Positions 6,769-13,318 of a stretch of DNA of 20,380 nt are shown piece after piece. The position numbers and the translations under genes were made by a program. The notes below the pieces were generated by a model. The model searched no databases, was not told the DNA's origin, and worked only from the letters and a program-made list of their open reading frames with translations. Location of the stretch: positions 1 through 20,380 of the IMG/VR virus record IMGVR_UViG_3300030109_001402; one strand, 5' to 3'. The first letter of the stretch is position 1; the number at the start of each line of letters is the position of its first letter. Source of the DNA: a virus.

Positions 6769-6909
6769 ATGAATAAAGAATACCTAACAGATAAAATAGA
6801 AGAAAACAACTTACTGATTAGAAAAGCAGAAACATCTTTTGAAAAAGGATACTACGAAGGTAAAGTAAACGCTTACATAGAAATACTAGCTAGTTTACTA
6901 GATAACTAA
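6769..6909 (+). CDS. Hypothetical small protein (46 aa)
   Basis: ATG 6769 lies six bases after the structured element. The protein begins MNKEYLTDKIEENNLLIRKA, continues with TSFEKGYYEGKVNAYIEILA and ends LLDN. Two helices joined at a Gly-Tyr turn (a helical hairpin) are likely; 'GYYEGKVNAYIEIL' looks like a helix-pair motif of small phage proteins. No clear ribosome site is visible. The ORF is short and stands alone between two inverted-repeat elements, so it is less certain than others. Confidence 0.45.
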   Translation: MNKEYLTDKIEENNLLIRKAETSFEKGYYEGKVNAYIEILASLLDN

Positions 6910-6911
6910 AC

Positions 6912-7066
6912 ACACACACACCTTCGCTTCCACTGGAACTTTGACTAATCTGTCTGTCGCTTTTTTTCTAAAAAAAGAAAAAGATTCGGCGGCTTATTAT
7001 GATTTCTATTATATTTTGTTTTATACTTTACAATATAATCTCCAGTGGAAATGGAGGTGTGTGTGT
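6912..7066 (+). repeat. 26-bp imperfect inverted repeat around a 103-bp AT-rich centre
   Basis: The left arm 6912-6937 (AC-repeat then CCTTCGCTTCCACTGGA) is mirrored by 7041-7066 (TCCAGTGGAAATGGAGG then GT-repeat). 23 of 26 positions are complementary as DNA. In a + strand RNA two of the three mismatches become G-U pairs, leaving one mismatch. Within the centre, GTCGC (6956-6960) can pair with GCGGC (6989-6993), and T7/A7 tracts (6961-6976) form a smaller hairpin; the rest is very AT-rich. This is the largest gene-free stretch in the window (6910-7107). It may be a replication origin, a structured leader RNA or a transcription end; the sequence does not decide. Confidence 0.7.
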
Positions 7067-7077
7067 CTTACATAAAG

Positions 7078-7086
7078 TATAAATAA
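7078..7086 (+). promoter_or_regulatory. TATA-box-like promoter TATAAATAA
   Basis: Located 22-30 bp before ATG 7108, immediately after the inverted repeat. Archaeal TATA boxes lie about 26 bp before transcription start, which would make the 7108 transcript nearly leaderless, though AAGAGG also precedes the ATG. The same octamer resembles T4-type late promoters, so the bacterial alternative is noted. Confidence 0.45.
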
Positions 7087-7107
7087 TAGATTATAATAAG
7101 AGGTATA

Positions 7108-7374
7108 ATGGGCTTTGTTACATTAGAGAAAAGTGAAAGAGAAGAATTGTTTAAAATGAAAAATCCTTATGCAATGAGTGTTAAACAATTAGAAGTAGCA
7201 TTAGATGCTAACGCTAAAGAACAATTAGGAGTTAGAGAATATATTCAAAACCTAAAAAGATATGGTGGTTCAAAAAGCGATATTGATACTGCTAACAAAG
7301 TATGGTTAGCTTTAAAAACAATTAACACACAATTATCTAACATTAAAAGAAGAGCTATTCAACAAGGTAGATAA
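7108..7374 (+). CDS. Hypothetical helical protein (88 aa)
   Basis: Behind the TATAAATAA element, with AAGAGG four bases before the ATG. The protein is helical, with a Lys-rich middle (MSVKQLEVALDANAKEQLGV, then REYIQNLKRYGGSKSDIDTA) and a basic end. No Cys pairs, signal or membrane segment are seen. Its general look, small, basic and helical, is similar to the bodies of the small tandem proteins at 15328-17054, but it lacks their leader. Function is unknown. Confidence 0.65.
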   Translation: MGFVTLEKSEREELFKMKNPYAMSVKQLEVALDANAKEQLGVREYIQNLKRYGGSKSDIDTANKVWLALKTINTQLSNIKRRAIQQGR

Positions 7375-7375
7375 G

Positions 7376-7573
7376 ATGGGTTACTCTAGTTTAGATGCTG
7401 ATGAATTAAGTAAAAGAAGAGGTGACCGATATGCAGGTGACATTGATGACTTTGCAGATTTTGTAGTTTACAAACTTCAAGATATAAAAAATTCATTAAA
7501 ACGAAAAAATTATAATGCAGCTATGTCAACTCTCGATAAAACAATTAGAGAATTAGATAGGGCAAGAAGATAA
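7376..7573 (+). CDS. Hypothetical helical protein (65 aa)
   Basis: Begins two bases after the preceding stop, so the pair is one operon. The sequence is MGYSSLDADELSKRRGDRYA, an acidic middle (GDIDDFADFVVYKLQDIKNS) and a basic final helix (STLDKTIRELDRARR). The start MGYSS and the basic helical end recall the head-region small proteins, but similarity is too weak to group them. It is followed by a TATA-like element at 7592. No family is recognised. Confidence 0.6.
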   Translation: MGYSSLDADELSKRRGDRYAGDIDDFADFVVYKLQDIKNSLKRKNYNAAMSTLDKTIRELDRARR

Positions 7574-7591
7574 ATACTAATATTAAGATTA

Positions 7592-7603
7592 AACTATATA
7601 GCC
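7592..7603 (+). promoter_or_regulatory. TATA-like promoter AACTATATAGCC
   Basis: A variant of the GGYTATATARCC element (right half TATATAGCC identical). Its centre is about 26 bp before ATG 7624, which lacks any ribosome site, consistent with a leaderless transcript for the terminase operon. Confidence 0.55.
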
Positions 7604-7623
7604 TCCCTTCCAATATCTAGGCT

Positions 7624-7791
7624 ATGCCATACTCAAAGAGCAACAAACCACCGCATTATATTTTTGCTATTTCTAATAGCTTTGAGGAAGAATGGAATGA
7701 GTTCTGTTCACAAGCTAACAAAGAGAAGAAACATATATCGGAGCATTTGAGGCATGTCATCAAAAAACACAACAACTCGGACAATCGTTAA
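7624..7791 (+). CDS. Hypothetical protein (55 aa), first gene of the packaging operon
   Basis: The ATG lies about 26 bp after the centre of a TATA-like element and has no Shine-Dalgarno, suggesting leaderless translation. The protein begins MPYSKSNKPPHYIFAISNSF and ends in a His/Lys-rich helix (KEKKHISEHLRHVIKKHNNS). The helical end resembles the second half of a ribbon-helix-helix regulator (…KSEFLREAI-like), so a small DNA-binding protein is possible, but this is weak. The following ORF overlaps it by 38 bp. Confidence 0.5.
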   Translation: MPYSKSNKPPHYIFAISNSFEEEWNEFCSQANKEKKHISEHLRHVIKKHNNSDNR

Positions 7792-7927
7792 CATTGCTAA
7801 TACTGGCCCTTTAAAGCGCATTGAGAGGCATTTGTATTGGATTTCTATTGTTGCTAAGGTAATAGTACTTTTGATGTTTATTTTGCTGCTATTGCAGATA
7901 CCTACAGGAGGTGAAAATTTAATATGA
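7754..7927 (+). CDS. Single-pass membrane protein (57 aa)
   Basis: N-terminal 27 residues are polar and Thr/Asn-rich. They are followed by a hydrophobic span at about residues 28-48 (YWISIVAKVIVLLMFILLLL) and a short tail. GAGG precedes the ATG closely. It overlaps the gene before it by 38 bp and the next by 4 bp (ATGA). A one-span protein just before terminase could be holin-like or an envelope-interacting factor; the sequence gives no further hint. Confidence 0.55.
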   Translation: MSSKNTTTRTIVNIANTGPLKRIERHLYWISIVAKVIVLLMFILLLLQIPTGGENLI

Positions 7928-8055
7928 CTAATAAGAACAATCATATCTGGTTAGCTATTACTTGTAATTTATGCGGTAAAAAAGGTTCATGGGTTAATGA
8001 ATCATCAGGAAAACATTATTGTTTGAAATGCATGGAGGATGTTGCATTCAAATGA
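7924..8055 (+). CDS. Zinc-ribbon microprotein (43 aa)
   Basis: AGGAGG is about nine bases before ATG 7924. CNLC at residues 14-17 and CLKC at 34-37 flank a short hairpin (GKKGSWVNESSGKHY), a complete minimal zinc ribbon. Its stop overlaps the start of terS (ATGA at 8052), so it is coupled to the packaging genes. It might assist terminase or act as a small regulator; that is inference from position only. Confidence 0.6.
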   Translation: MTNKNNHIWLAITCNLCGKKGSWVNESSGKHYCLKCMEDVAFK

Positions 8056-8558
8056 CAACCAGAAAATACACTGTTCAAGATAAAGAAGAAGCCTTTGTAC
8101 TTTACAGTCAAGCATGGAGTTATGGAGACATTGCTAAAACAATGAATGAAAGGTACGCAGGAGAAGATTATAAACTATCTAAATCAACTGTACATGCTTG
8201 GGCTAAAGAGGGTAAATGGGATGAAAGAAAAGAGAAAGTTCTAAAGGAAGTACGGAACGTTACAGAACGTAAGGCAACTACTTCGATAGCTAGAGCAATC
8301 AAATTAGGAACTAAATTACAAGAGTTATTTGCTACTCAATTAAACGAAGGTATGGACATAAGACCAGCAGAAGCTTATGCATGGACAACTAAACTGATAG
8401 AATTAGAAGGAGCCGTAGAAGCTAGGAACGTTTTGATTGATGAGGTTGCTGAATTAGTATCTGATGCAATGGACAAAGCAGGTATAGAAAAACAGAAACA
8501 AGCAGCTTTTGCTCAACACTATACAGATATGGTTAGGAATTTGCAGAGCGATGGCTGA
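8052..8558 (+). CDS. terS: Terminase small subunit
   Basis: ATG 8052, inside the ATGA overlap and after GGAGG (8035-8039), is chosen over the in-frame ATG/TTG codons further upstream because those lie inside the preceding zinc gene. The 168-aa protein has an N-terminal helix-turn-helix (residues 7-60: KEEAFVLYSQAWSYGDIAKT, then SKSTVHAWAKEGKWDERK) followed by a long helical oligomerisation region, as in phage small terminases. It would recognise the packaging site on viral DNA and recruit the large subunit. It overlaps terL by 8 bp. Identification rests on the HTH, length and position. Confidence 0.8.
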   Translation: MTTRKYTVQDKEEAFVLYSQAWSYGDIAKTMNERYAGEDYKLSKSTVHAWAKEGKWDERKEKVLKEVRNVTERKATTSIARAIKLGTKLQELFATQLNEGMDIRPAEAYAWTTKLIELEGAVEARNVLIDEVAELVSDAMDKAGIEKQKQAAFAQHYTDMVRNLQSDG

Positions 8559-10023
8559 TTCTACAGACCATAAAAGTTTTATTACTTCTTTTGCTAAACA
8601 TCTAAATCCTGGTAAGATTCCGTTCTTAGAGTTTGCTAATGAAGCCATGATGGAGTACATGTCACATGAGCCAGATGAGTTTCATCCGCTTGCTGACATG
8701 CATAAAAACTGGCATGATACGATTGCAGAAAACGAAAGAGTAGCAATAATATGCGCTCGTGGACACTTAAAAACATCATTTAGCCTGACTTATTTGCTAT
8801 GGCAGATGTATAGTAACCCTAATTTTAGGGCTTTATACATTGGAAATACATTTACTCAGGTAGTAGATAAGTTGACCCAATTCGAAGAATTGTGTAGAAG
8901 AAGTTGGCGTGTGGCTCCTTTAATCCCATCAAAAGAAAATGTATTGCAGAACGATGTTAGATGGAACATGACACAGAAAGGATTTGCTAATGGTTCAAGA
9001 GTAAGGGGTGCAGTTATGGCTGGTGCAATGGAAGGACCGCACGTTCACTTAATAATTTTAGACGACGTACTAGAAGAGTTTCCTAGAATAAAAGATGATA
9101 AAATAATCAACTTTATGAATCGTGTTGTTTTACCAATGCGTTTACCTAAAGCTCGTATTATGTTAATAGGTACACAAAAAAGACCAGATGATATTACTGC
9201 ATACGTTAAAGAAAATCCATACTGGAATACTATTTGGCATCCTGCTTTGAAAGATGATGGAACTCCACGTTGGCCAGAATACTGGACAATAGATAGATTA
9301 GAAGAAGAAAGATTAGCAATGGGAACAAGAGCATTTGAATCTGAATATATGCTAAATCCTATTGACCCAGACAGTGCGGTTATACCTTGGAGTGTTATCG
9401 AACCATGCCTAAATAACGGTCTTGAAATGTTTTCTGGACCAATAAAAGGGTGGGTTACGGTCATGGGAGTGGACTTAGCAGTAGGTTTTGACACTCAACA
9501 TGACGAAACTGCATACTGTGTTTTGGCTTATAATCCTAAAACTGAGCAGCGTAAAGTACTACATCAATGGAGTGGAAAGATTCAGGGAGAAGGTGCAAGC
9601 TGGTTAAATGAACAGATAACTAATATATCTAAAATAGCTAGTATATACAATCCAGAAAAGATAATGATTGAAAGTAATGGGTTTCAAAGATTAGTTGCAC
9701 ACGCTGCTAGAGATGTTGAGAAGTTACCAATAGCCACACACCATACAGGAAATGAACGTAACCACGCACAGATTGGCATTCCTGGAATTGCAGTAGCAAT
9801 GGAAAAAGGACTATACGAAATACCATTTAGTGATACGGCAAAAGATAATACTAGGCCAGGAACCCGTGACTTAGTAAAAGGATTAACTCAGTTAATGTGG
9901 GATGGTAAAGGAAAGTTAGAAGGTCACGTTGCAGATACAGTTATTTCGCTTTGGATGTGCGAATTAGCAATAGAAGAAAGGGAACGCAAAAAGTTAAATA
10001 TGACCAACTGGACTTGGTTGTGA
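8551..10023 (+). CDS. terL: Terminase large subunit
   Basis: 490 aa from ATG 8551; the in-frame TTG at 8509 lies within terS and is less likely. The ATPase domain has a Walker-A-like ARGHLKTS (69-76), Walker B LIILDD with following VLEE (167-176) and coupling motif GTQ (207-209). The RNase-H-like nuclease domain has GVDLA (D308), an acidic residue in IESNG (E374) and HVADT (D462), the expected metal-binding acids. The enzyme cuts concatemers and drives DNA into proheads through the portal, whose gene begins in the TGATG overlap downstream. Walker A departs from the classic GxxxxGK[ST] form, which is common in viral TerL. Confidence 0.95.
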   Translation: MADSTDHKSFITSFAKHLNPGKIPFLEFANEAMMEYMSHEPDEFHPLADMHKNWHDTIAENERVAIICARGHLKTSFSLTYLLWQMYSNPNFRALYIGNTFTQVVDKLTQFEELCRRSWRVAPLIPSKENVLQNDVRWNMTQKGFANGSRVRGAVMAGAMEGPHVHLIILDDVLEEFPRIKDDKIINFMNRVVLPMRLPKARIMLIGTQKRPDDITAYVKENPYWNTIWHPALKDDGTPRWPEYWTIDRLEEERLAMGTRAFESEYMLNPIDPDSAVIPWSVIEPCLNNGLEMFSGPIKGWVTVMGVDLAVGFDTQHDETAYCVLAYNPKTEQRKVLHQWSGKIQGEGASWLNEQITNISKIASIYNPEKIMIESNGFQRLVAHAARDVEKLPIATHHTGNERNHAQIGIPGIAVAMEKGLYEIPFSDTAKDNTRPGTRDLVKGLTQLMWDGKGKLEGHVADTVISLWMCELAIEERERKKLNMTNWTWL

Positions 10024-11504
10024 TGGGAATATTGGATAGATTCTTCAACAGACCAAAAAAAAATAAGTCAGGATTGCAGAAATATCTTGACAATAATACT
10101 GACTCACTGCTAAAAGAAGCACGTACACCTGTTTATGATGCAGCGTCGGCATCGTCATATCAGCAAGGAAACCAACTGATTGAACCTCCATTTGACCAAC
10201 ATTACGTAGAATATCTTGCTGATAATTATTCCCATCTTCGTACTGTAATACAAAAAATAGCAGCTCAGGTTGTTGGAAAAGGCTGGGAAATATTGCCAGT
10301 AGATGATAAAGAAAACAAGTCTGAAGACCAAAAGGATGCAATAAATGCCCTAATAACGAATCCCTCAAGAGGTTCAGCAGACATAAATGGCTCTGAACTT
10401 ATCAAAGCAATGGTAAGACAATTAGAAATATTTGATGATGTTTGGATATCTATTTTGTATGAAAGAGTAGTTAGTGAAAGTGGAGACACTGTTGGTAAAA
10501 GAGTTAAAGAATTATGGATTGAAGATACTAAACAAATGCGATATAACACAGACCGATTTGGTAGATTCCAAGATGTTGATAGGTTTTGTCCTATATGTAG
10601 AAATGCTACTGGAACAGCAAAACATTGTGAAAACTCCAAGTGTAACGATGCCAAAACAGTTCTAATTGCATATACTTTTAAAGATAGTGAAGGAGATATT
10701 TATTTTGCACGTGATGAAATAATACACTTTAACAAGTATTCTTCTTATGCTAGATTGTATGGTAACCCACCAATTCTAGCTTTAGGAAAGAAAATAGAAA
10801 CTGCTTTAGCAGTAGAAGCTTATCAGAATAAAGTCTATTTGTTAGAGCGACCACCAAAAGGATTCTTAGATATTCCAGGCCACAATGAAGATTCGTTAAC
10901 TAGATTAGGAGAATACATTGCAGAAGAAACTGCACGTAATCCTAACTTTATTCCTATCATATCTTCAGGAGAAGGTAAGTCTGGAGCCAATTTCGTTACC
11001 GTTATGCCAGACCAAACAGAAATGGGAATGCTTCCATACATAGAAAAAATCAATAATGACATCAATTCTTCATACGGAGTTATGCCATTAGCTATGGGAG
11101 ATACCGCTGGAATCGGTGGATTAAATGCAGAAGGTGAACAAATAACTATGATGGACAGAACTATCATGGAAACACAAGCAGTAATAGAAGAAGGATTTTT
11201 CAAACCACTATTAAAATTAATGAATGTAAAAGACTGGGAAGTCAAGTTTACCCCTATTAACGAAGACAATGAGCAAATGGAATTAGCTAATTTAACACAA
11301 AAGTTAGAAATAATTCGTGGTTTCCAAGAGCTTGGCATTGACATTGACATGGATGAAAATGCAGAATTAATATTACCAGATGATGGAATTAAGGAGGAGT
11401 TAGAACGAGAAAGGGAAGAACAAGACGAGTTTCAGGAGGGCGAGGGGCAGCAAGAATCGACAGATACATTTCAGCCCTCAGAACCGCCATCCGTAAAACC
11501 TTAA
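10023..11504 (+). CDS. Portal protein with inserted zinc finger
   Basis: 493 aa from ATG 10023, which overlaps the terL stop; the longer in-frame ORF from 9951 lies within terL. It is a portal of the HK97/PBSX type: YVEYLADNYSHLRTVIQKIA (61-80) and VVGKGWEILP early, a FDDVWISILYE strand pair, LYGNPPILAL, and the clip/stem/crown region with MPDQTEMGMLPYIEKINNDI, SSYGVMPLAMGDTAGIGGLN and a long following helix. Portals form the dodecameric vertex for DNA entry and tail joining. Unusual is a CPIC…C…C insertion (Cys 189, 192, 202, 207). The C-terminal tail (EELEREREEQDEFQEGEGQQ) is acidic and overlaps the upstream extension of the MuF frame. Confidence 0.92.
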   Translation: MGILDRFFNRPKKNKSGLQKYLDNNTDSLLKEARTPVYDAASASSYQQGNQLIEPPFDQHYVEYLADNYSHLRTVIQKIAAQVVGKGWEILPVDDKENKSEDQKDAINALITNPSRGSADINGSELIKAMVRQLEIFDDVWISILYERVVSESGDTVGKRVKELWIEDTKQMRYNTDRFGRFQDVDRFCPICRNATGTAKHCENSKCNDAKTVLIAYTFKDSEGDIYFARDEIIHFNKYSSYARLYGNPPILALGKKIETALAVEAYQNKVYLLERPPKGFLDIPGHNEDSLTRLGEYIAEETARNPNFIPIISSGEGKSGANFVTVMPDQTEMGMLPYIEKINNDINSSYGVMPLAMGDTAGIGGLNAEGEQITMMDRTIMETQAVIEEGFFKPLLKLMNVKDWEVKFTPINEDNEQMELANLTQKLEIIRGFQELGIDIDMDENAELILPDDGIKEELEREREEQDEFQEGEGQQESTDTFQPSEPPSVKP

Positions 11505-11566
11505 AGGATGAACTTCGTCGGTTAAAAAGAGCCAAAGACTGGGAAGACCTCAGAGCCAGAAAGAAT

Positions 11567-12208
11567 ATGCTCATGGTAAGATTGCCTAGAATCTTAAAAA
11601 ATGAGTTAGGTAGATACATCATTAGAGCTTTCAAGTACACATATAAAGTAGAAAATCGTCAATTTAAGAAGTCTACTGGTGCTGTTGGCATTGATTTAGA
11701 TTATGATGCTTCTAATTTATTAAGACAATTACATGACGGAATCTTACGTACAGACTCTTTTTATCAACAATTTACTGGGGATTTAGGTACGGAGTTAGAT
11801 AAAGTATTAGCAGAAGCATACATTGAAGACACTAATTTAGATTCTATGGTTGACAGAATTATAGTAATGATGCAACGCAAAATTAACTTATCCATAGGTA
11901 GAGCTACACGAATAGCAAGAACTGAGTTAATTCATGTATCTAATGAAGCTCGATTAAAAGTGTATCAACAAAGGATGGCTGATACTGGAGAAGAATATAG
12001 ATTTACTTTATCAGTAGCTAGAGGAAACAGAACTTGTGCAGCTCACAAAGAACTTGCAAGGCGAATACCTAAAAAAGGACTCCCATTATCAGAATTAGTA
12101 GAATTGCAAATTGAAGTAGGAAAAGAATTTTTTGGCCCTCAATTTACATTGCAAGGTCATGCTATGATGCATCCTAACCAAAGAACAGTTCTAGTGAGAC
12201 AAGTATGA
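11567..12208 (+). CDS. MuF-like head morphogenesis protein
   Basis: 213 aa from the first in-frame ATG. Family marks: IGRATRIARTELIHVSNEAR (110-129), YRFTLSVARGNRTCAAH (144-160), PKKGLPL (168-174) and HPNQR (202-206, where HPNCR is usual, so one Cys is replaced). MuF/gp7-type proteins are minor head components that sit near the portal. Coding-like sequence continues in frame upstream of 11567 back to about 11450 (RIDRYISALRTAIRKTLK…), with no stop until 11390, yet no ATG, GTG or TTG. The true product may start at a rare codon (ATC 11456 or ATT 11468, after GAGG at 11442) or arise by -1 frameshift from the portal gene. Family assignment is firm; the start is not. Confidence 0.85.
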   Translation: MLMVRLPRILKNELGRYIIRAFKYTYKVENRQFKKSTGAVGIDLDYDASNLLRQLHDGILRTDSFYQQFTGDLGTELDKVLAEAYIEDTNLDSMVDRIIVMMQRKINLSIGRATRIARTELIHVSNEARLKVYQQRMADTGEEYRFTLSVARGNRTCAAHKELARRIPKKGLPLSELVELQIEVGKEFFGPQFTLQGHAMMHPNQRTVLVRQV

Positions 12209-12300
12209 GTAGAACACCAGACCATATCAAAATTCATATTTCTAATGCCAAATATGGGCATCATGGAAATGGGAGAAAATTAAAAGATGACGAGTTGTAA
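12205..12300 (+). CDS. Hypothetical microprotein (31 aa)
   Basis: ATGA overlap with the MuF gene and a 14-bp overlap with the next ORF. The sequence (MSRTPDHIKIHISNAKYGHH, then GNGRKLKDDEL) is His/Lys-rich with no predicted fold. Its only support is the tight coupling, which matches the habit of this genome, so it could be spurious. Confidence 0.35.
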   Translation: MSRTPDHIKIHISNAKYGHHGNGRKLKDDEL

Positions 12301-12523
12301 AAAGTGTAGAGCTGGAGCCATGCGTGTACATATCCTAAGCAATGGAATATGTAAAGAATGCAATGAAGAAATGGCTTGGAAAAATGGAGACAGAGAGGCC
12401 CGTAAACAAGCCAATCGAGCTAGACGAATGGCAATGTATGAAAAAGCACAAAAGGCTGTAAACAAAAAATGGAAAGAAAAATATGGTGATGATACTATAG
12501 AACAAGTATTAGGATATAAGTAA
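12287..12523 (+). CDS. Zinc-ribbon protein with basic helical tail (78 aa)
   Basis: CKKC at residues 4-7 and CKEC at 22-25 form a zinc ribbon around a short hairpin (RAGAMRVHILSNGI). It is followed by a strongly basic helix (DREARKQANRARRMAMYEKA, QKAVNKKWKEKYGDD). That combination suggests nucleic-acid binding. It is set between MuF and the gp10-like gene, overlapping the latter by one base (TAATG). Zinc proteins are not usual in this part of a head operon; the role is unknown. Confidence 0.65.
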   Translation: MTSCKKCRAGAMRVHILSNGICKECNEEMAWKNGDREARKQANRARRMAMYEKAQKAVNKKWKEKYGDDTIEQVLGYK

Positions 12524-12903
12524 TGGCTATTGTTGTCAAAGGTTTAACAGAATTAACTGCTAAAATTAAATCAACTAAAAATACTATACCCGACCAATTA
12601 GATTTAGCAATGAATGACACCGCAGACGCAATACTCTTAGAAGCGTTACGTTTAGTTCCTGTGGCTACAGGTGTTTTAAAGCAAAGTATCAAACATGATT
12701 TGTCAGAGCGATTGCGTAAGATAATATTTGCAAATGCAGATTATGCATCTAAAATAGAGTTTGGAGAACCTATCGGAGGCAATCCTAAAACCAAAGACGA
12801 CCCTAAACGTGCAACTCCAACAGGACCAAGACCTTTCATGCGCCCAGCTTTTGACACTCAATCTAAAAGGTTAGAAGATTTTTACAAACGACGAACTCAA
12901 TAA
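12523..12903 (+). CDS. HK97 gp10-like neck/tail-completion protein
   Basis: 126 aa. The pattern is that of the HK97 gp10 family: an N-terminal GLTELTAKIKST helix, ALRLVPVATGVLKQSIKHDL (the conserved P-x-x-TG-x-L-x-x-S-I turn), then FANADYASKIEFG (Y-A-x-x-x-E-F-G), and PTGPRPFMRPAFD (the A-x-P-F-x-x-P-A end). These proteins act at the head-tail joint or tail terminator. Its position after portal and MuF fits. The start forms TAATG with the preceding stop and its own stop overlaps the next gene in the same way. Confidence 0.85.
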   Translation: MAIVVKGLTELTAKIKSTKNTIPDQLDLAMNDTADAILLEALRLVPVATGVLKQSIKHDLSERLRKIIFANADYASKIEFGEPIGGNPKTKDDPKRATPTGPRPFMRPAFDTQSKRLEDFYKRRTQ

Positions 12904-13070
12904 TGCGTCAAAGACATTTAAGTTGTCCAAAAAGAAAATGGCACACACTTTGTGGACATCGCTGTACAGAACAAGAATATAAAAAAATAAGTAATAATAT
13001 TAACACTTTAACGTGTAAACGGTGCAAACTCATGCTCGTAAAGGGAAAATACCCGACAGAGGCTATATAA
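12903..13070 (+). CDS. Cys/His-rich small protein (55 aa)
   Basis: TAATG overlap with the gp10-like gene. It contains CPKRKWHTLCGHRC (residues 8-21) and CKRC (39-42), enough Cys and His for one or two zinc sites, in a basic background. The last codons, GAG GCT ATA TAA, are themselves the TATA-like element at 13061. Thus the end of this gene and the promoter of the next operon share the same bases. No family is recognised. Confidence 0.55.
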   Translation: MRQRHLSCPKRKWHTLCGHRCTEQEYKKISNNINTLTCKRCKLMLVKGKYPTEAI

Positions 13071-13072
13071 CC
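13061..13072 (+). promoter_or_regulatory. TATA-like promoter GGCTATATAACC (inverted form)
   Basis: GGCTATATAACCC here is the exact reverse complement of the GGGTTATATAGCC core at 4452-4464, so the element occurs in both orientations in front of + strand genes. It lies inside the end of the preceding gene and about 56 bp before the next ATG (13122). The leader region carries GGTAGAGACAAATG like the 4453 unit. Confidence 0.55.
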
Positions 13073-13121
13073 CCAGCCCCCTATGCTATTTTGCCTTGGG
13101 GTAAAATCAAGGTAGAGACAA

Positions 13122-13148
13122 ATGCAAAAAAACGAGGTAAAAAAATGA
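13122..13148 (+). CDS. Possible 8-codon leader peptide (MQKNEVKK)
   Basis: ATG 13122 follows TAGAGACAAA and reads eight codons to a TGA that overlaps the next ATG as ATGA. The GAGG in its middle is also the ribosome site of the downstream zinc gene. It could be a coupling or regulatory leader, or chance. Confidence 0.25.
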   Translation: MQKNEVKK

Positions 13149-13318
13149 GTTTAGTCGGTGCAGGAAACTGGTGGCCAAAGAAAGACAAATTTTCAATTTG
13201 TCCGAATTGCGGAAAGAAAGGATACTATACAACTAGTATGGTTGACAAAAACAACAAGATTCACAGATGGGCATCTTGTATGAAATGTCATGAAACAGAA
13301 ATCTTGGAGACTCACTAA
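13145..13318 (+). CDS. Zinc-ribbon protein (57 aa)
   Basis: The ORF is open from 13022, but the promoter at 13061 lies inside that extension, so ATG 13145 (GAGG seven bases upstream) is the better start. The protein begins MSLVGAGNWWPKKDKFSICP. CPNC (19-22) and CMKC (48-51) enclose a basic hairpin segment (GKKGYYTTSMVDKNNKIHRW), giving a complete zinc ribbon. Its stop overlaps the next start (TAATG). Probably nucleic-acid binding; the target is unknown. Confidence 0.6.
   Translation: MSLVGAGNWWPKKDKFSICPNCGKKGYYTTSMVDKNNKIHRWASCMKCHETEILETH

Noticed and set aside
7078-7086. T4-type late promoter, implying a T4-like bacteriophage
   Set aside because: Only one such octamer was noted and the structural genes are HK97-like with MuF and gp10, not T4-like; an archaeal TATA box explains all the elements together, though host remains unproven.
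9951-10022. Longer portal start
   Set aside because: The extension lies inside terL, and ATG 10023 in a TGATG overlap fits the pattern of this genome and gives a normal portal N-terminus.
10835-11350. 171-aa minus-strand ORF
   Set aside because: It lies wholly opposite the portal gene, whose protein is clearly recognised; a shadow of AT-rich codon use.
13022-13144. Longer start for the zinc protein at 13145
   Set aside because: The TATA-like element at 13061 and the upstream gene lie inside it, while ATG 13145 has GAGG at good distance.
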